From: Lantana camara
Lineage: Eukaryota; Streptophyta; Magnoliopsida; Lamiales; Verbenaceae
DNA: 64,000 bases
Direction of reading: 5' to 3'
Assembly: GCA_037501455.1 (NCBI GenBank)
Contig: CM074859.1
Location: 93,206,894 to 93,270,893, forward strand
Below the pieces are notes generated by a model. That model saw nothing but the letters and a program-made list of their open reading frames with translations, ran no database searches and was not told where the DNA came from. Positions 21,667 through 32,549 of the stretch are shown here, in pieces; the first letter of the stretch is position 1, and each line of letters begins with the position of its first letter. The translations under genes were made by a program, and so were the position numbers.

Positions 21667-21718
21667 TTAGTCCTTTTGACTAATACCTGCACCCTGTTTT
21701 CTGACCTCATGGTTTCAG
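21667..21718 (+). promoter_or_regulatory. Stem-loop, branch point and acceptor module, element B 5' LTR
   Basis: TTAGTC-CTTTT-GACTAA (21667-21683) overlaps CTAAT, followed about 34 bases later by GGTTTCAG/G (AG at 21717-21718). The 3' LTR copy is at 42772-42823. Confidence 0.5.
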
Positions 21719-22165
21719 GTTCAGTGATCGCTTGTTGGCTGGTATCTTGAAGTATAGGAAATCTTTTGTTGTGCTCTTATGGTCAGGTTCTTTTGAACCA
21801 TCTTGGTCTCCACCCTCTTCATGATAATGTAGTATTCAATTAGGTATTTATCGATCTAGCCCCGGTGTCCTTTGTTACTTGTTTTCACTAGTTATATTTT
21901 CCCTTGACACTCTATCAAAATATCTCTTTCAATACTCAATTCCTGTATAGTCCTTGTACTTGGTTACTAGCCTCTTGTGCCTCATAATTTATGTTTCAAA
22001 AGTTTTAAATTTCTCATATTTCCGCTGCAATGTTCCCTTCTAGTACTCTGATCTTGTAATGTTTTGTCCGTTTGCCGGCGTGCTTGTTAGGTGCTAGGTC
22101 TCCTAGCCATTCGAGAGGTACGACGGTGCGGGGTTGTGGTCCCCTTCGGGGTGCTACAGCTAAGG

Positions 22166-22183
22166 TGGTATCAAAGCCCCAGG
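22166..22183 (+). other. Primer-binding site of element B
   Basis: TGGTATCAAAGCCCCAGG starts 8 bases after the LTR end at 22158. It differs by one base (A for G) from the TGGTATCAGAGC used by A and D. Confidence 0.85.
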
Positions 22184-22985
22184 TTGCGGAAATCTGGGGT
22201 TCTTAGAGTTTCACAAGTGTTCTCGTGTCTTTAGTGCTTAAATTGTGATTGATCACTGTTTGGGGCGGCCGACCAGCATGTGATTTGTTACAATTGTAGT
22301 ACTAAAACCCTTTTTCATTCGAGTCAACCGTCTAGTTTTATCAACATCAAAACTCTTGAGTTCTATTGAGTCTTTCAGTACCTTTGGAAAATAATTCGCT
22401 CGTTAGAGGTTACGATTTTCAGATTTTTACTTCCTTCATCGTCTTACTTGCACCTCCAACTTGTAGAAATTTCCTATTTACACTTCCAGCCCGATCGTGC
22501 TTCAAGTCCTAGAGTCACTTCAAGATACCGACAAGGCCCATATACAATGTGTTTTATGTGCTAATTGGATACTGATTACTTGAATACTGGACATTGATGA
22601 CTTGTTGTTCCCTGTGTTGACAAGTACTAGCTAATTGATAATTGATGATCCCTGATATATAATTGTTACTTGAATATCGCTCATTGAATAATAGATGTTG
22701 ATTTGCTTAGATTCTCCACTTTGATATGTACTTGATATTTGTTAATAAGTGCTCTGTGACATGTATACGTGTTTCATGAATATTGCCTCTGTGACATGAT
22801 GTGCACCATTCCTGACCCACATGCATTATATTTTAATTGTTCTTCTTGACTTCCAAAAGTACCTGCTTTGGAACGAAGTGGGAACTCGGATTTCGTTGAT
22901 ATGGCCAAAAGTACAGTACAAGCTCTTAACACGCCAGTTAAGGTTCTATAACCCTGGCGCTATGTATTCATTGCATCAAAGTTAT
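22184..22985 (+). other. Element B internal region, 5' part, no gene
   Basis: About 800 bases of leader-like DNA between the primer site and the copia insertion. I see no gag core or zinc knuckle and no long reading frame. Either gag is deleted or it has decayed beyond recognition. Confidence 0.6.
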
Positions 22986-24281
22986 TGTTGGGATTAATAC
23001 CCTGAAAATCCAATTATATTGTAAATATTTTGGATTAATAAAACTGAAATTAAAGCAAGTTATGAGTATTTTACAAATTTAATAATTAATGACGTGTGAT
23101 GGTATTTTTATATGAAATGTGTTTCATAGGAAAAGCCTTTAAATACCAGAAATCACGTGTCATTAAAGTTCCAGTCGGTATAATAAGAAAGTGTTCTTAT
23201 CGAGACTATAATGTGTTATATAAGATGATTAGTCTTTCGTCATAGGGAAGTGGAGTCTCCAATTATAACACATTGATGACTTTCAATGAGATTGGAAACA
23301 TCGAACTGGACCACTGAGATTGTTCATTTTATACTGCTATCTAAAATGAATAAAATCTCGGAAGCATTAGACTCTTAATCCTGGCAGTGTTTCTACTTTA
23401 GGCATGTAGTGTTAATCACTGTGATGTACTCAGAAGTGAGGTCTCGGTAACGGGTGGCCAAAATACTTTGTACGTTCGGTGATTACGTGAAATGTGCTAG
23501 AGAGAAATATTGATCAAGGAATCTGTAGCCTTGCTGGAAGGTTTAAAGATATCCCTGAAATAGATTTGCAAAAAGTTCGAATTAAAACTTTGGCCAAAGT
23601 ACTTCGTGTGTGCGTCACCGAAGTTGTATGTTGAATGTGTTTCACATACAGGGAATTTGAACTTAAGGCGAATCAAGAAATTTCAGATTTAAAATGAAAA
23701 ATAAATGATAGTAGTATTGATTTATTTTTCATGGATATCTGTACAGAGGAGTAAAATGCAAAATTATTCTAGATCGACAAATTCGTGAATAATTTAATTA
23801 ATTTTAGAGTTCAACAATATTTATTTAGTGGAATTAAATATTGTTAAACGGTAATCAATTATTGTCATGGGATGATAATAGATTGACCCGTTTGGAGCTA
23901 AGATTAATTAGTCCTGCAGGTCCCCCCGCAAGCCCCAACGAATATCAAAGAGAAAATATTAAAAGGAGAGAGAGAAATGATTTTTCAAAGTGTTTGAAAA
24001 TAGCCAAGTAATTTATTTTGAGAAAATAAATTAAATTCCAAAGAGTTGGAAATGCCCGAAATTTTATTTTGGAGAAAATAAAATTTTTCAAAAAAAAAGT
24101 TTTTTTTTGATGACGTGGCATGCCACGTCAGCGGGTTAGCGCCGCGTGGCGCTGACTGGGCACCAAGTGGCACGCCGCATGGACGGTCAGGATCGCGCCA
24201 AGTCACGAGGGTCAACGGTCCGGATCAAGGGTTGAAACGGACCGGGTCGGATAGGGTAGGTCAAGGTTTGACCGACCCGGA

Positions 24282-24392
24282 CACGTGGACAAATGGGATT
24301 TGGACACGTGGCGCTGCTGGAGTCCAGCTTGAACCGACCGGTTCATCCCTGAACCGGTCTGAACCGCGAACCGTCGATCGGTTCGCCACGTG
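24282..24392 (+). promoter_or_regulatory. G-box cluster in copia LTR
   Basis: CACGTG at 24282, 24305 and 24387, with further CACGTC/GACGTG motifs around 24113-24130, all 200-500 bp upstream of the TATA box. These are ABRE/G-box cores bound by bZIP or bHLH factors. They are repeated in the 3' LTR at 31611, 31634 and 31726. Confidence 0.5.
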
Positions 24393-24608
24393 GCAGCTGC
24401 TCGCGCTGGGGTGCCTCTCACACTCGCCAAACGCACAGCCGCCACACGGGCGGCGCGTGCGGGCTCAGTTCCGCGCGTGCCAGGCGGCGTTTGCCTCGTA
24501 ACGGCGTGGGCTGCTGCGTGGCGTCCTCGGATTTGCTGAACTGGGCGGCTAAGGACGCGCGGCAGCCGTTTTTCCTTCGCTTGGACTATTTTACCCTCAA
24601 ATCATGGC

Positions 24609-24616
24609 TATAAATA
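24609..24616 (+). promoter_or_regulatory. TATA box, element D 5' LTR
   Basis: TATAAATA at the boundary of the GC-rich block and the AT-rich transcribed part. It is repeated at 31958-31965 in the 3' LTR. Transcription should start about 30 bases downstream. Confidence 0.75.
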
Positions 24617-25201
24617 GGGCTGCTATTTTTTGTTCAAAAATCAGAATTTTGGCAATTTTTTTTCCAGCTTACAAAGCCTCTCGGCTCTCTCTCTCATCTT
24701 GATTAATTAATCTTTAATTAGATTAATTAATTACTTAATTAGGTGGTTATATAATTAATATATAATCCACTTAATTATTAGAAAATAGGGATTTTCAGGT
24801 TTTAGAAAAAAGGGTTTTTCTAGAAAAATATTTTCTCAAGTATTTAGGGAAATACTGCCGGAGCCCACACTCCAATTTCTTAATCGGGGATATTGCGGGG
24901 AAGCTCTGCCGGTTTCACGAGAAAATATCGAAGTGCTGGAAAAGTGCCGTTGATAGCCATTTTTTACAGTACGGTAATACCGTTGTGCTGCCAAAATTAT
25001 TATTTGCATATTGTGATTATATGCTAGATGATTTAAAATTATGTTATCAATGCCTGTATATATTAGAGTTATGCTGCCCGATTTATTCCGCTGCTTTATT
25101 AAAATATTTTTGAAATATTTTGATAACAAGGTTATGGCGAATTTTTTTGAAATATTCCGCTGTACCGTCCCTCTGATTCGGGCCCGCCGCAATCCAACAA
25201 C

Positions 25202-25213
25202 TGGTATCAGAGC
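25202..25213 (+). other. Primer-binding site of element D
   Basis: TGGTATCAGAGC begins two bases after the LTR end, complementary to the plant initiator-Met tRNA 3' end. Confidence 0.92.
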
Positions 25214-26328
25214 GGGGCTCTGATTATATACTGGCATTGATAAAGCATAAGATGCATAATTTTAAATCTGATACTGTGTACGTAAATTCTGTCAAAGAAG
25301 GCTAGGTTTTAAGTGGGACCGTTGTGACCCCTCCAGTGTTTCTGGGAGTTTGCGTGGAATGGTAATTTTCTGGGAATTGATTTCAATAATCTTCCTGGTT
25401 AATTACCGAATCAGTAAATATGATTTAAATTATGTGATAATTTAAAACATATTTATTTAAGGGGCCATTAAAAAAATTTAAAGCGTGATAATTATGTGAT
25501 AATTATTTGCAAGCATGCTTTTAATTTTAAATATGACATGATAATATGTGATATTATGTTATTTCAATTATGCATGATTTATTTAATATGATTAGATAAA
25601 TAATATTTAATAGAGATTAAATACGATGCATAATTGGATTAATATTTTTTGGCTTAAATTAATAAAGAGTTATTAAAGGCTTAAAATATTATTAGGATTA
25701 TTTAATAATCCTAGTGGGAGCTTATTAATTAGATTAATTACTTCCAAAATTAATAAGACGCCAAAAGTGATTATTTAATAATCAAAGATAATCCACAAAT
25801 TTTATAAAATTCAAGTGGGAGCGAGATGAAAAGAGTTGGATTCTCACGGTCTCCATTACCCGTCTATAGTATAGTGGATATATACTACTCCCTCCGGCGG
25901 GTATGTATTCGCGGTATACAAGATTAGGCTTCTACGGATAAAATGAAATACGGGGAAAGTCAGCTCGACCACGCCTCCGTGGAGTGTCTGATCTACTCGT
26001 ACGAATTTCTAGGTAATGGTATACGCTTGACTAAGTAATGTATTAACCTCCCTTCGGAGCTATGTTACATTCACTTAGAGGCCAAAGGTTAACGTGGTGG
26101 ATTAACATAGTTTGGTAAGAGTTACCTAGATGGCATGTTAATTAAGATTAATTCTTGCTTTTCTAAGCGGTTTTCGACCTCGCTTCCGGGGAGTCAACTG
26201 CGGTTAGATAAGTCACCATTGTGTAAACCAAAAATGCTTACGTAGATTTCATTTATTGGTTAGACACAAAAGAAGTAAAGTACAGAATCATAACTTGCAC
26301 TATTTTAAAATATTTCAGTTTTAAAGCA
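25214..26328 (+). other. Element D untranslated leader
   Basis: About 1.1 kb of AT-rich DNA between primer site and gag, without a convincing frame. TATTTCAG at 26311-26318, about 10 bases before the gag ATG, resembles a 3' splice site; I see no strong partner donor. Confidence 0.6.
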
Positions 26329-29300
26329 ATGACAACCGCTAGCCCGCTTCAATCGATCCTAAAGGAAAATAGGCTTGAAGGGTCTAACTATGCTGAATGG
26401 AAAATGAATCTTGACATTGTGCTTGGTCACGAGAATCTGAAACAAGTGCTCACTGAACCTTGTCCGGGGGTACCGGAAACTACGGCCAATCAGGATATGA
26501 GAAATGTTTATGCCAATTGGATCAAGTCCAATGATTTGGCTAGGTCTTATATCCTGGCATCTGTCTCCAATGTTCTCAAGCATCAAATGCATGAGATGCC
26601 AACTGCTAGGAACATGATGGATCATCTCCATCAAATGTTTGGAGGACAGAATCGAGCAAAGAGGCTCGAATTAATGCGAAGGCTGTTAGTTACCAAGATG
26701 TCTGAGGGATCACCTGTTCAGGATCATGTTATGAACATGATGGCTTGCCTGAACGAAATTGAAAGCCTTGGTGCTAAATTTGATGATCTCAGCAAACAGG
26801 ATATGATCCTATGCTCTCTGCCAAAGTCGTTCGACACATTCAGGCAAAATTATTCTATGAACAAATTAGATTTTTCTCTGCCTGAGTTGATGAACGAACT
26901 TAAAGTGGCGGAGGGAGTGATGAAAGCTAAGGGAACTGTTCTCCTGGCTCAGGCGTCGACTTCCACGACTCCAAAGGCCAACAAGTGGAAAAAGGGAAAA
27001 GGAAAGATTCCCAATCCCAAGAAAAAGGTTCAGAAGAAGAAAGGCAAACCCAGCAAGGGAAAATGTTTCCACTGCGGAGAGAATGGGCACTGGAAGAGGA
27101 ATTGTCCAAAATACTTAGCAAGTCTTCCTGCTAAGCCATCTGGACAAGGTATATCGATATCTTGTTTAATTGAATTATGTTTAGTTGGAAGTCCACCAGA
27201 CTCCTGGTGTGTGGACTCGGGTTCAACTAATCATATTTGCAATTCGTTGCAGGGGTTCAAGCTAACCAAAAAGCTTGAAGATGGCGAGATGCAGCTACTG
27301 CTCGGGGATAATACAAGTATATCTGTATTAGCAGTAGGGACTGTAAATTTGTATTTTGGTGATAGGGTTTTGGTACTAAAAGACATTCTGTATATACCGT
27401 GTGTTCACAGGAATCTGGTTTCTGTGAGTTGTTTAATAAATAATGGTTTCAATGTTTGTTTTGAACAAAATTTTACCATTAAGCAAAACAAAAGGTTTAT
27501 TTGCTCTGGCACGGTAAAAGATGGTCTTTTCTTATTATACCCCGATAAAAACCCTAATTTCGAACTTAACACTGCTAAGCTTGACTTACCAACCAAAAGA
27601 AAAACTCCTATGCCTAACGATGCGTACAAGTGGCATTTACGTCTTGGTCATATTAATCCAAAAAGGATCCAAAGACTAATTTCAGACGAATTGTTGAGTC
27701 CCTTGGACTTAACAGAACTACCAGTCTGTGAATCCTGCTTGGAAGGTAAGATGACCAAGAGATCTTTTAAATCTAAAGGTAATCGAGCCACAGGATTGCT
27801 TGAATTAATTCATACGGATGTGTGTGGTCCTATGAGTATTCAAGCAAGAGGAGGTTTTGAGTATTTCATCACTTTTACGGATGCTTACTCCAGATACGGA
27901 TACGTTTATTTGATGAGATATAAATCTGAATCTTTTGAAAAGTTCAAAGAATTCAAAGCTGAAGTTGAAAATCAAACCGGAAAACGTATCAAGTCACTTC
28001 GATCAGATCGTGGTGGTGAGTATCTGTCTACAGAGTTTCTAGAATTTCTCACTGCAAATGGGATTAGATCTCAATTATCTGCACCGGGTACACCCCAGCA
28101 GAACGGTGTTGCAGAAAGGAGAAATAGAACTCTGATGGAAATGGTAAGATCTATGATGAGTCATGCTACCCTACCAAGTTCGTTTTGGGGCTTTGCACTC
28201 GAAACAGCGGCACACATATTAAACCTTGTTCCATCCAAGTCAGTTCCTAAAACACCAATGGAACTGTGGCGAGGGCGAAAGCCCAGTGTCTCCTATCTTC
28301 GGATATGGGGAACCCCAGCTCATGTGTTAAGGAAAGATCCTGACAAGCTGGAATCAAGAACAGAGGTTTGCTTGTTCGTAGGTTATCCTAAAGGAACAAG
28401 AGGTGGTATATTTTACGATCCGAGAGATCACAAAGTGTTTGTGAGCACTAATGCTAAATATCTCGAAGATGATTTCATAAATGACCACAAGGGTAGAAGC
28501 AAAATTGTGTTAGAAGAAATGACAACATCATATTCTGTATTCCAAGAACCCGTAGTAACTGAAAATGTGTTAGATACATATGATGTACCAGATACAACAT
28601 ATGATGTAGGGATGAGTACACAGCAGCCTCGTCGTAGTGGGAGGATTGTCAGGGCACCTGACAGATACCTAGGATTAACCCAAGTGGTTGAATCTGACGT
28701 ATCTGATCCTATCACATATGATGAAGCTATAAAGGATATAGACGCTGACCGTTGGGTCAGAGCCATGGAATCTGAATTAGATTCAATGTATTCCAATAAA
28801 GTCTGGGAACTTGTAGAGGCGCCTGAGGGCATTAAACCTATTGGATGCAAATGGGTCTACAAGAGAAAAAGGGGAATAGATGGAAAGGTTGAGACCTTTA
28901 AAGCAAGGCTTGTGGCAAAGGGTTATACCCAGAAAGAAGGTATCGATTATGACGAAACCTTCTCGCCTGTAGCAATGCTTAAGTCCATAAGAATTCTCCT
29001 ATCCATTGCCGCTCATTTTGATTATGAGATTTGGCAAATGGATGTAAAGACTGCCTTCTTGAACGGGTACCTTCAAGAAGAGATATACATGGCTCAACCT
29101 GAAGGCTTTATAGCCAGAAATCAGGAGCATTTGGTATGCAAGCTTGATAGATCTATTTATGGTCTTAAGCAAGCGTCTAGGTCATGGAACAACAGATTTA
29201 ATGAGGCAATTAAATCCTTTGGATTTATGCAATTGCCTGATGAACCATGTGTGTACAAGAGACATCATGATAGTGTTGTAACATTTTTAGTTCTATATGT

Positions 29301-29817
29301 TGACGATATTCTGCTCATTGGGAATGACGCAGGAATATTATCAGCAGTTAAGATTTGGTTGTCAAACCAGTTTGACATGAAAGACCTAGGTGAAGCCAGC
29401 TATATTCTAGGGATCAGACTTTGTCGTGATCGTAAGAATAAGATGATTGGTTTATCACAAGCAGCATATATAGATAAGATGTTGGCAAGATATAACATGG
29501 CTAACTCCAAGAAAGGATCGTTACCTTTCAGACATGGAGTTCATCTGTCTCGGGATCAGTGTCCCAAGAACCCAGAAGAGACAGAAGAAATGAAAGATGT
29601 TCCGTATGCTTCTGCAGTCGGAAGCCTCATGTATGCCATGTTATGTACTAGGCCAGATATCTGTTATGTTGTAGGTCTAGTCAGCAAATATCAGTCAAAC
29701 CCTGGACCCCAACACTGGATAGCTGTAAAGCATATATTAAAGTACTTGAGAAAGACTCGGGATTATATGCTTGTCTATCGCAGTGATGAGCTCATTCCTA
29801 TAGGGTACACAGATTAG
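26329..29817 (+). CDS. gag-pol: Copia Gag-Pol polyprotein, ending at an in-frame stop in RNase H
   Basis: 1,162 codons from the ATG at 26329 ([18 protein letters not shown]), following a long leader. Gag: copia-type capsid region (about residues 10-215), then a basic linker and zinc knuckle [14 protein letters not shown] (246-259). Protease: [12 protein letters not shown] with the active Asp at 296. Integrase: zinc-binding residues at His436, His441 (RLGH), Cys467 and Cys470; catalytic Asp497 (HTDVCGP), Asp560 (RSDRGGEY) and Glu596 (NGVAERRN), 35 residues between the last two. [24 protein letters not shown], and YVDD with Asp992-993. RNase H starts at GYTD, whose Asp1162 is the first catalytic residue. 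The next codon is TAG (29815-29817), while the frame continues correctly behind it. Everything before the stop looks functional; D is clearly the youngest coding unit here. Confidence 0.95.
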   Translation: MTTASPLQSILKENRLEGSNYAEWKMNLDIVLGHENLKQVLTEPCPGVPETTANQDMRNVYANWIKSNDLARSYILASVSNVLKHQMHEMPTARNMMDHLHQMFGGQNRAKRLELMRRLLVTKMSEGSPVQDHVMNMMACLNEIESLGAKFDDLSKQDMILCSLPKSFDTFRQNYSMNKLDFSLPELMNELKVAEGVMKAKGTVLLAQASTSTTPKANKWKKGKGKIPNPKKKVQKKKGKPSKGKCFHCGENGHWKRNCPKYLASLPAKPSGQGISISCLIELCLVGSPPDSWCVDSGSTNHICNSLQGFKLTKKLEDGEMQLLLGDNTSISVLAVGTVNLYFGDRVLVLKDILYIPCVHRNLVSVSCLINNGFNVCFEQNFTIKQNKRFICSGTVKDGLFLLYPDKNPNFELNTAKLDLPTKRKTPMPNDAYKWHLRLGHINPKRIQRLISDELLSPLDLTELPVCESCLEGKMTKRSFKSKGNRATGLLELIHTDVCGPMSIQARGGFEYFITFTDAYSRYGYVYLMRYKSESFEKFKEFKAEVENQTGKRIKSLRSDRGGEYLSTEFLEFLTANGIRSQLSAPGTPQQNGVAERRNRTLMEMVRSMMSHATLPSSFWGFALETAAHILNLVPSKSVPKTPMELWRGRKPSVSYLRIWGTPAHVLRKDPDKLESRTEVCLFVGYPKGTRGGIFYDPRDHKVFVSTNAKYLEDDFINDHKGRSKIVLEEMTTSYSVFQEPVVTENVLDTYDVPDTTYDVGMSTQQPRRSGRIVRAPDRYLGLTQVVESDVSDPITYDEAIKDIDADRWVRAMESELDSMYSNKVWELVEAPEGIKPIGCKWVYKRKRGIDGKVETFKARLVAKGYTQKEGIDYDETFSPVAMLKSIRILLSIAAHFDYEIWQMDVKTAFLNGYLQEEIYMAQPEGFIARNQEHLVCKLDRSIYGLKQASRSWNNRFNEAIKSFGFMQLPDEPCVYKRHHDSVVTFLVLYVDDILLIGNDAGILSAVKIWLSNQFDMKDLGEASYILGIRLCRDRKNKMIGLSQAAYIDKMLARYNMANSKKGSLPFRHGVHLSRDQCPKNPEETEEMKDVPYASAVGSLMYAMLCTRPDICYVVGLVSKYQSNPGPQHWIAVKHILKYLRKTRDYMLVYRSDELIPIGYTD

Positions 29818-30282
29818 GATTTTCAATCTGATTTGGATTCTAGGTGTTCGACGTCTGGATATGTGTTTACTCTAGGAGGAACAGCCGTGAGTTGGAGGAG
29901 TATTAAGCAATCTTGCATTGCTGACTCCACCATGGAAGCCGAATACGTGGCAGCTTCAGAAGCAGCCAAAGAAGCGTATTGGTTCCGAAATTTTCTAATG
30001 GATCTAGAAGTCGTCAAGGACGGACTTACGCCAATCGCATTGTACTGTGACAATGCTGGAGCGGTGGCCAACTCCAAGGAACCTCGAAGTCATAAACGTG
30101 CCAAGCACATCGAGAGGAAGTTTCACATTATACGTGATTATGTGGAACGTGGAGAAGTGGCAGTGGTGAAAATTGGCTCTGTAAATAATCTAGCAGATCC
30201 CTTCACTAAGACTTTGGCGCAAAAGAGTTTTGACACTCATGTAGAAGGGATGGGTCTTAGATATGTAGCCAATTGGATTTAG
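29818..30282 (+). pseudogene. pol: Rest of copia RNase H, behind the stop
   Basis: This is in the same frame as the preceding polyprotein, so only the TAG at 29815 separates them. It reads [17 protein letters not shown], then [19 protein letters not shown] with the RNase H catalytic Glu, then [27 protein letters not shown] and ADPFTKTL, the standard C-terminus of copia polyproteins. Without readthrough the element would make no complete RNase H, so strand transfer would fail in cis. The stop replaces the residue after the first catalytic Asp, normally Ser. Confidence 0.93.
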
Positions 30283-30296
30283 GGCAAGTGGGAGAT
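30283..30296 (+). other. Polypurine tract of element D
   Basis: GGCAAGTGGGAGAT adjoins the 3' LTR. AAGTGGGAGAT-TGTTGGG is the usual copia junction. Confidence 0.88.
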
Positions 30297-32549
30297 TGTT
30301 GGGATTAATGCCCTGAAAATCCAATTATATTGTAAATATTTTGGATTAATAAAACTGAAATTAAAGCAAGTTATGAGTATTTTACAAATTTAATAATTAA
30401 TGACGTGTGATGGTATTTTTATATGAAATGTGTTTCATAGGAAAAGACTTTAAATACCAGAAATCACGTGTCATTAAAGTTCTAGTCGGTATAATAAGAA
30501 AGTGTTCTTATCGAGACTATAATGTGTTATATAAGATGATTAGTCTTTCGTCATAGGGAAATGGAGTCTCCAATTATAACACATTGATGACTTTCAATGA
30601 GATTGGAAACATCGAACTGGACCACTGAGATTGTTCATTTTATACTGCTATCTAAAATGAATAAAATCTTGGAAGCATTAGACTCTTAATCCTGGCAGTG
30701 TTTCTACTTTAGGCATGTAGTGTTAATCACTGTGATGTACTCAGAAGTGAGGTCTCGGTAACGGGTGGCCAAAATACTTTGTACGTTCGGTGATTGCATG
30801 AAATGTGCTAGAGAGAAATATTGATCAAGGAATCTGTAGCCTTGCTGGAAGGTTTAAAGATATCCCTGAAATAGATTTGCAAAAAGTTCGAATTAAAACT
30901 TTGGCCATAGTACTTCGTGTGTGCGTCACCGAAGTTGTATGTTGAATGTGTTTCACATACAGGGAATTTGAACTTAAGGCGAATCAAGAAATTTCAGATT
31001 TAAAGTGAAAAATAAATGATAGTAGTATTGATTTATTTTTCATGGATATCTGTACATAGGAGTAAAATGCAAAATTATTCTAGATCGAGAAATTCGTGAA
31101 TAATTTAATTAATTTTAGAGTTCAACAATATTTATTTAGTGGAATTAAATATTGTTAAAAGGTAATCAATTATTGTCATGGGATGATAATAGATTGACCC
31201 GTTTGGAGCTAAGATTAATTAGTCCTGCAGGTCCCCCCGCAAGCCCCAACGAAGATCAAAGAGAAAATATTAAAAGGAGAGAGAGAAATGATTTTTCAAA
31301 GTGTTTGAAAATAGCCAAGTAATTTATTTTGAGAAAATAAATTAAATTCCAAAGAGTTGGAAATGCCCGAAATTTTATTTTGGAGAAAATAAAATTTTTC
31401 AAAAAAAAAAGTTTTTTTTGATGACGTGGCAGCTGACGTGGCATGGTCAGCACCGCGTGGCGCTGACTGGGCGCCAAGTGGCACGCCACGTGGACGGTCA
31501 GGATCGCGCCAAGTCGCGCGGGTCAACGGTCCGGATCAAGGGTTGAAACGGACCGGGTCAGGAAGCGGATCCGGGTCGGATAGGGTCGGTCAAGGTTTGA
31601 CTGACCCGGACACGTGGACGAATGGGATTTGGACACGTGGCGCTGCTGGAGTCCAGCTTGAACCGACCGGTTCATCCCTGAATCGGTCTGAACCGGGAAC
31701 CGTCGATCGGACCGGACCGGTTCGCCACGTGGCAGCTGCTCGCGCTGGCGTGCCTCTCACACGCGCCAAACACACAGCCGCCACACGGGCGGCGCGTGGG
31801 GGCACGTGCGGGCTCCGTTCCGCGCGTGCCAGGCGGCGTTGGCCTCGTGACGGCGTGGGCTGCTGCGTGGCGTCCTCGGATTTGCTGAACTGGGCGGCTA
31901 AGGACGCGCGGCAGCCGTTTTTCCTTCGCTTGGACGATTTTACCCTCAAATCATGGCTATAAATAGGGCTGCTATTTTTTGTTCAAAAATCAGAATTTTG
32001 GCAATTTTTTTTCCAACTTGCAAAGCCTCTCGGCTCTCTCTCTCATCTTGATTAATTAATCTTTAATTAGATTAATTAATTACTTAATTAGGTGGTTATA
32101 TAATTAATATATAATCCACTTAATTATTAGAAAATAGGGATTTTCAGGTTTTAGAAAAAAGGGGTTTTTCTAGAAAAATATTTTCTCAAGTATTTAGGGA
32201 AATACTGCCGGAGCCCACACTCCAATTTCTTAATCGGGGATATTGCGGGGAAGCTCTACCGGTTTCACGAGGAAATATCGAGGTGCTGGAAAAGTGTCGT
32301 TGATAGCCATTTTTTACAGTACGGTAATACCGTTGTGCTGCCAAAATTATTATTTGCATATTGTGATTATATGCTAGATGATTTAAAATTATGTTATCAA
32401 TGCCTGTATATATTAGAGTTATGCTGCCCGATTTATTCCGCTGCTTTATTAAAATATTTTTGAAATATTTTGATAACAAGGTTATGACGAATTTTTTTGA
32501 AATGTTCCGTTGTACCGTCCCTCTGATTCGGGCCCGCCGCAATCCAACA
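30297..32549 (+). repeat. Element D 3' LTR
   Basis: 2,253 bp. Compared with the 5' LTR it has scattered substitutions and extra bases near 31560-31580 inside the GC-rich block. TATA box 31958-31965. It is followed by the target duplication GTTAT. Confidence 0.95.

Larger units (their letters stand above)
4664..22158 (+). repeat. Element B 5' LTR (interrupted by element A)
   Basis: LTR sequence is 4664-7824 and 21488-22158, about 3,832 bp once element A and its AAATA duplication are removed. The 3' LTR at 35273 reads along it with differences of roughly 2-3% by eye and shows the uninterrupted site at 42578-42590. It contains a TATA box, a candidate splice donor, a TATA-rich tandem array, a TTGAC cluster and, near its end, the conserved stem-loop and acceptor module. 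Confidence 0.92.
22986..25199 (+). repeat. Element D 5' LTR
   Basis: TGTTGGGATTAATACC...AATCCAACA. An AT-rich first half is followed by a sharply GC-rich block (about 24110-24570) with three CACGTG motifs, then a TATA box (24609) and an AT-rich R/U5. Reading frames in the GC-rich block are not conserved in a way that suggests a gene; the 3' LTR frame differs by an indel. Confidence 0.95.
22986..32549 (+). mobile_element. Element D: near-intact Ty1/copia retrotransposon
   Basis: Two LTRs (2,214 and 2,253 bp) start TGTTGGGATTAA and end AATCCAACA, with target duplication GTTAT (22981-22985 and 32550-32554). It has a primer site, a PPT, and one long Gag-Pol frame with domains in copia order (Gag, PR, INT, RT, RNase H) broken by a single stop. 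The LTRs differ by roughly 1.5-2% plus a few indels by eye. It is inserted in B's internal region in the same orientation. Long LTRs and the Gag sequence suggest a TAR- or Angela-like lineage, but I cannot assign the clade firmly. Confidence 0.96.

Noticed and set aside
24115..24501. Open frame in the GC-rich block of the copia LTR (also 31426-31962)
   Set aside because: High GC content removes stop codons by chance; the two LTRs differ by an indel that changes the frame's continuation, and there is no known domain.
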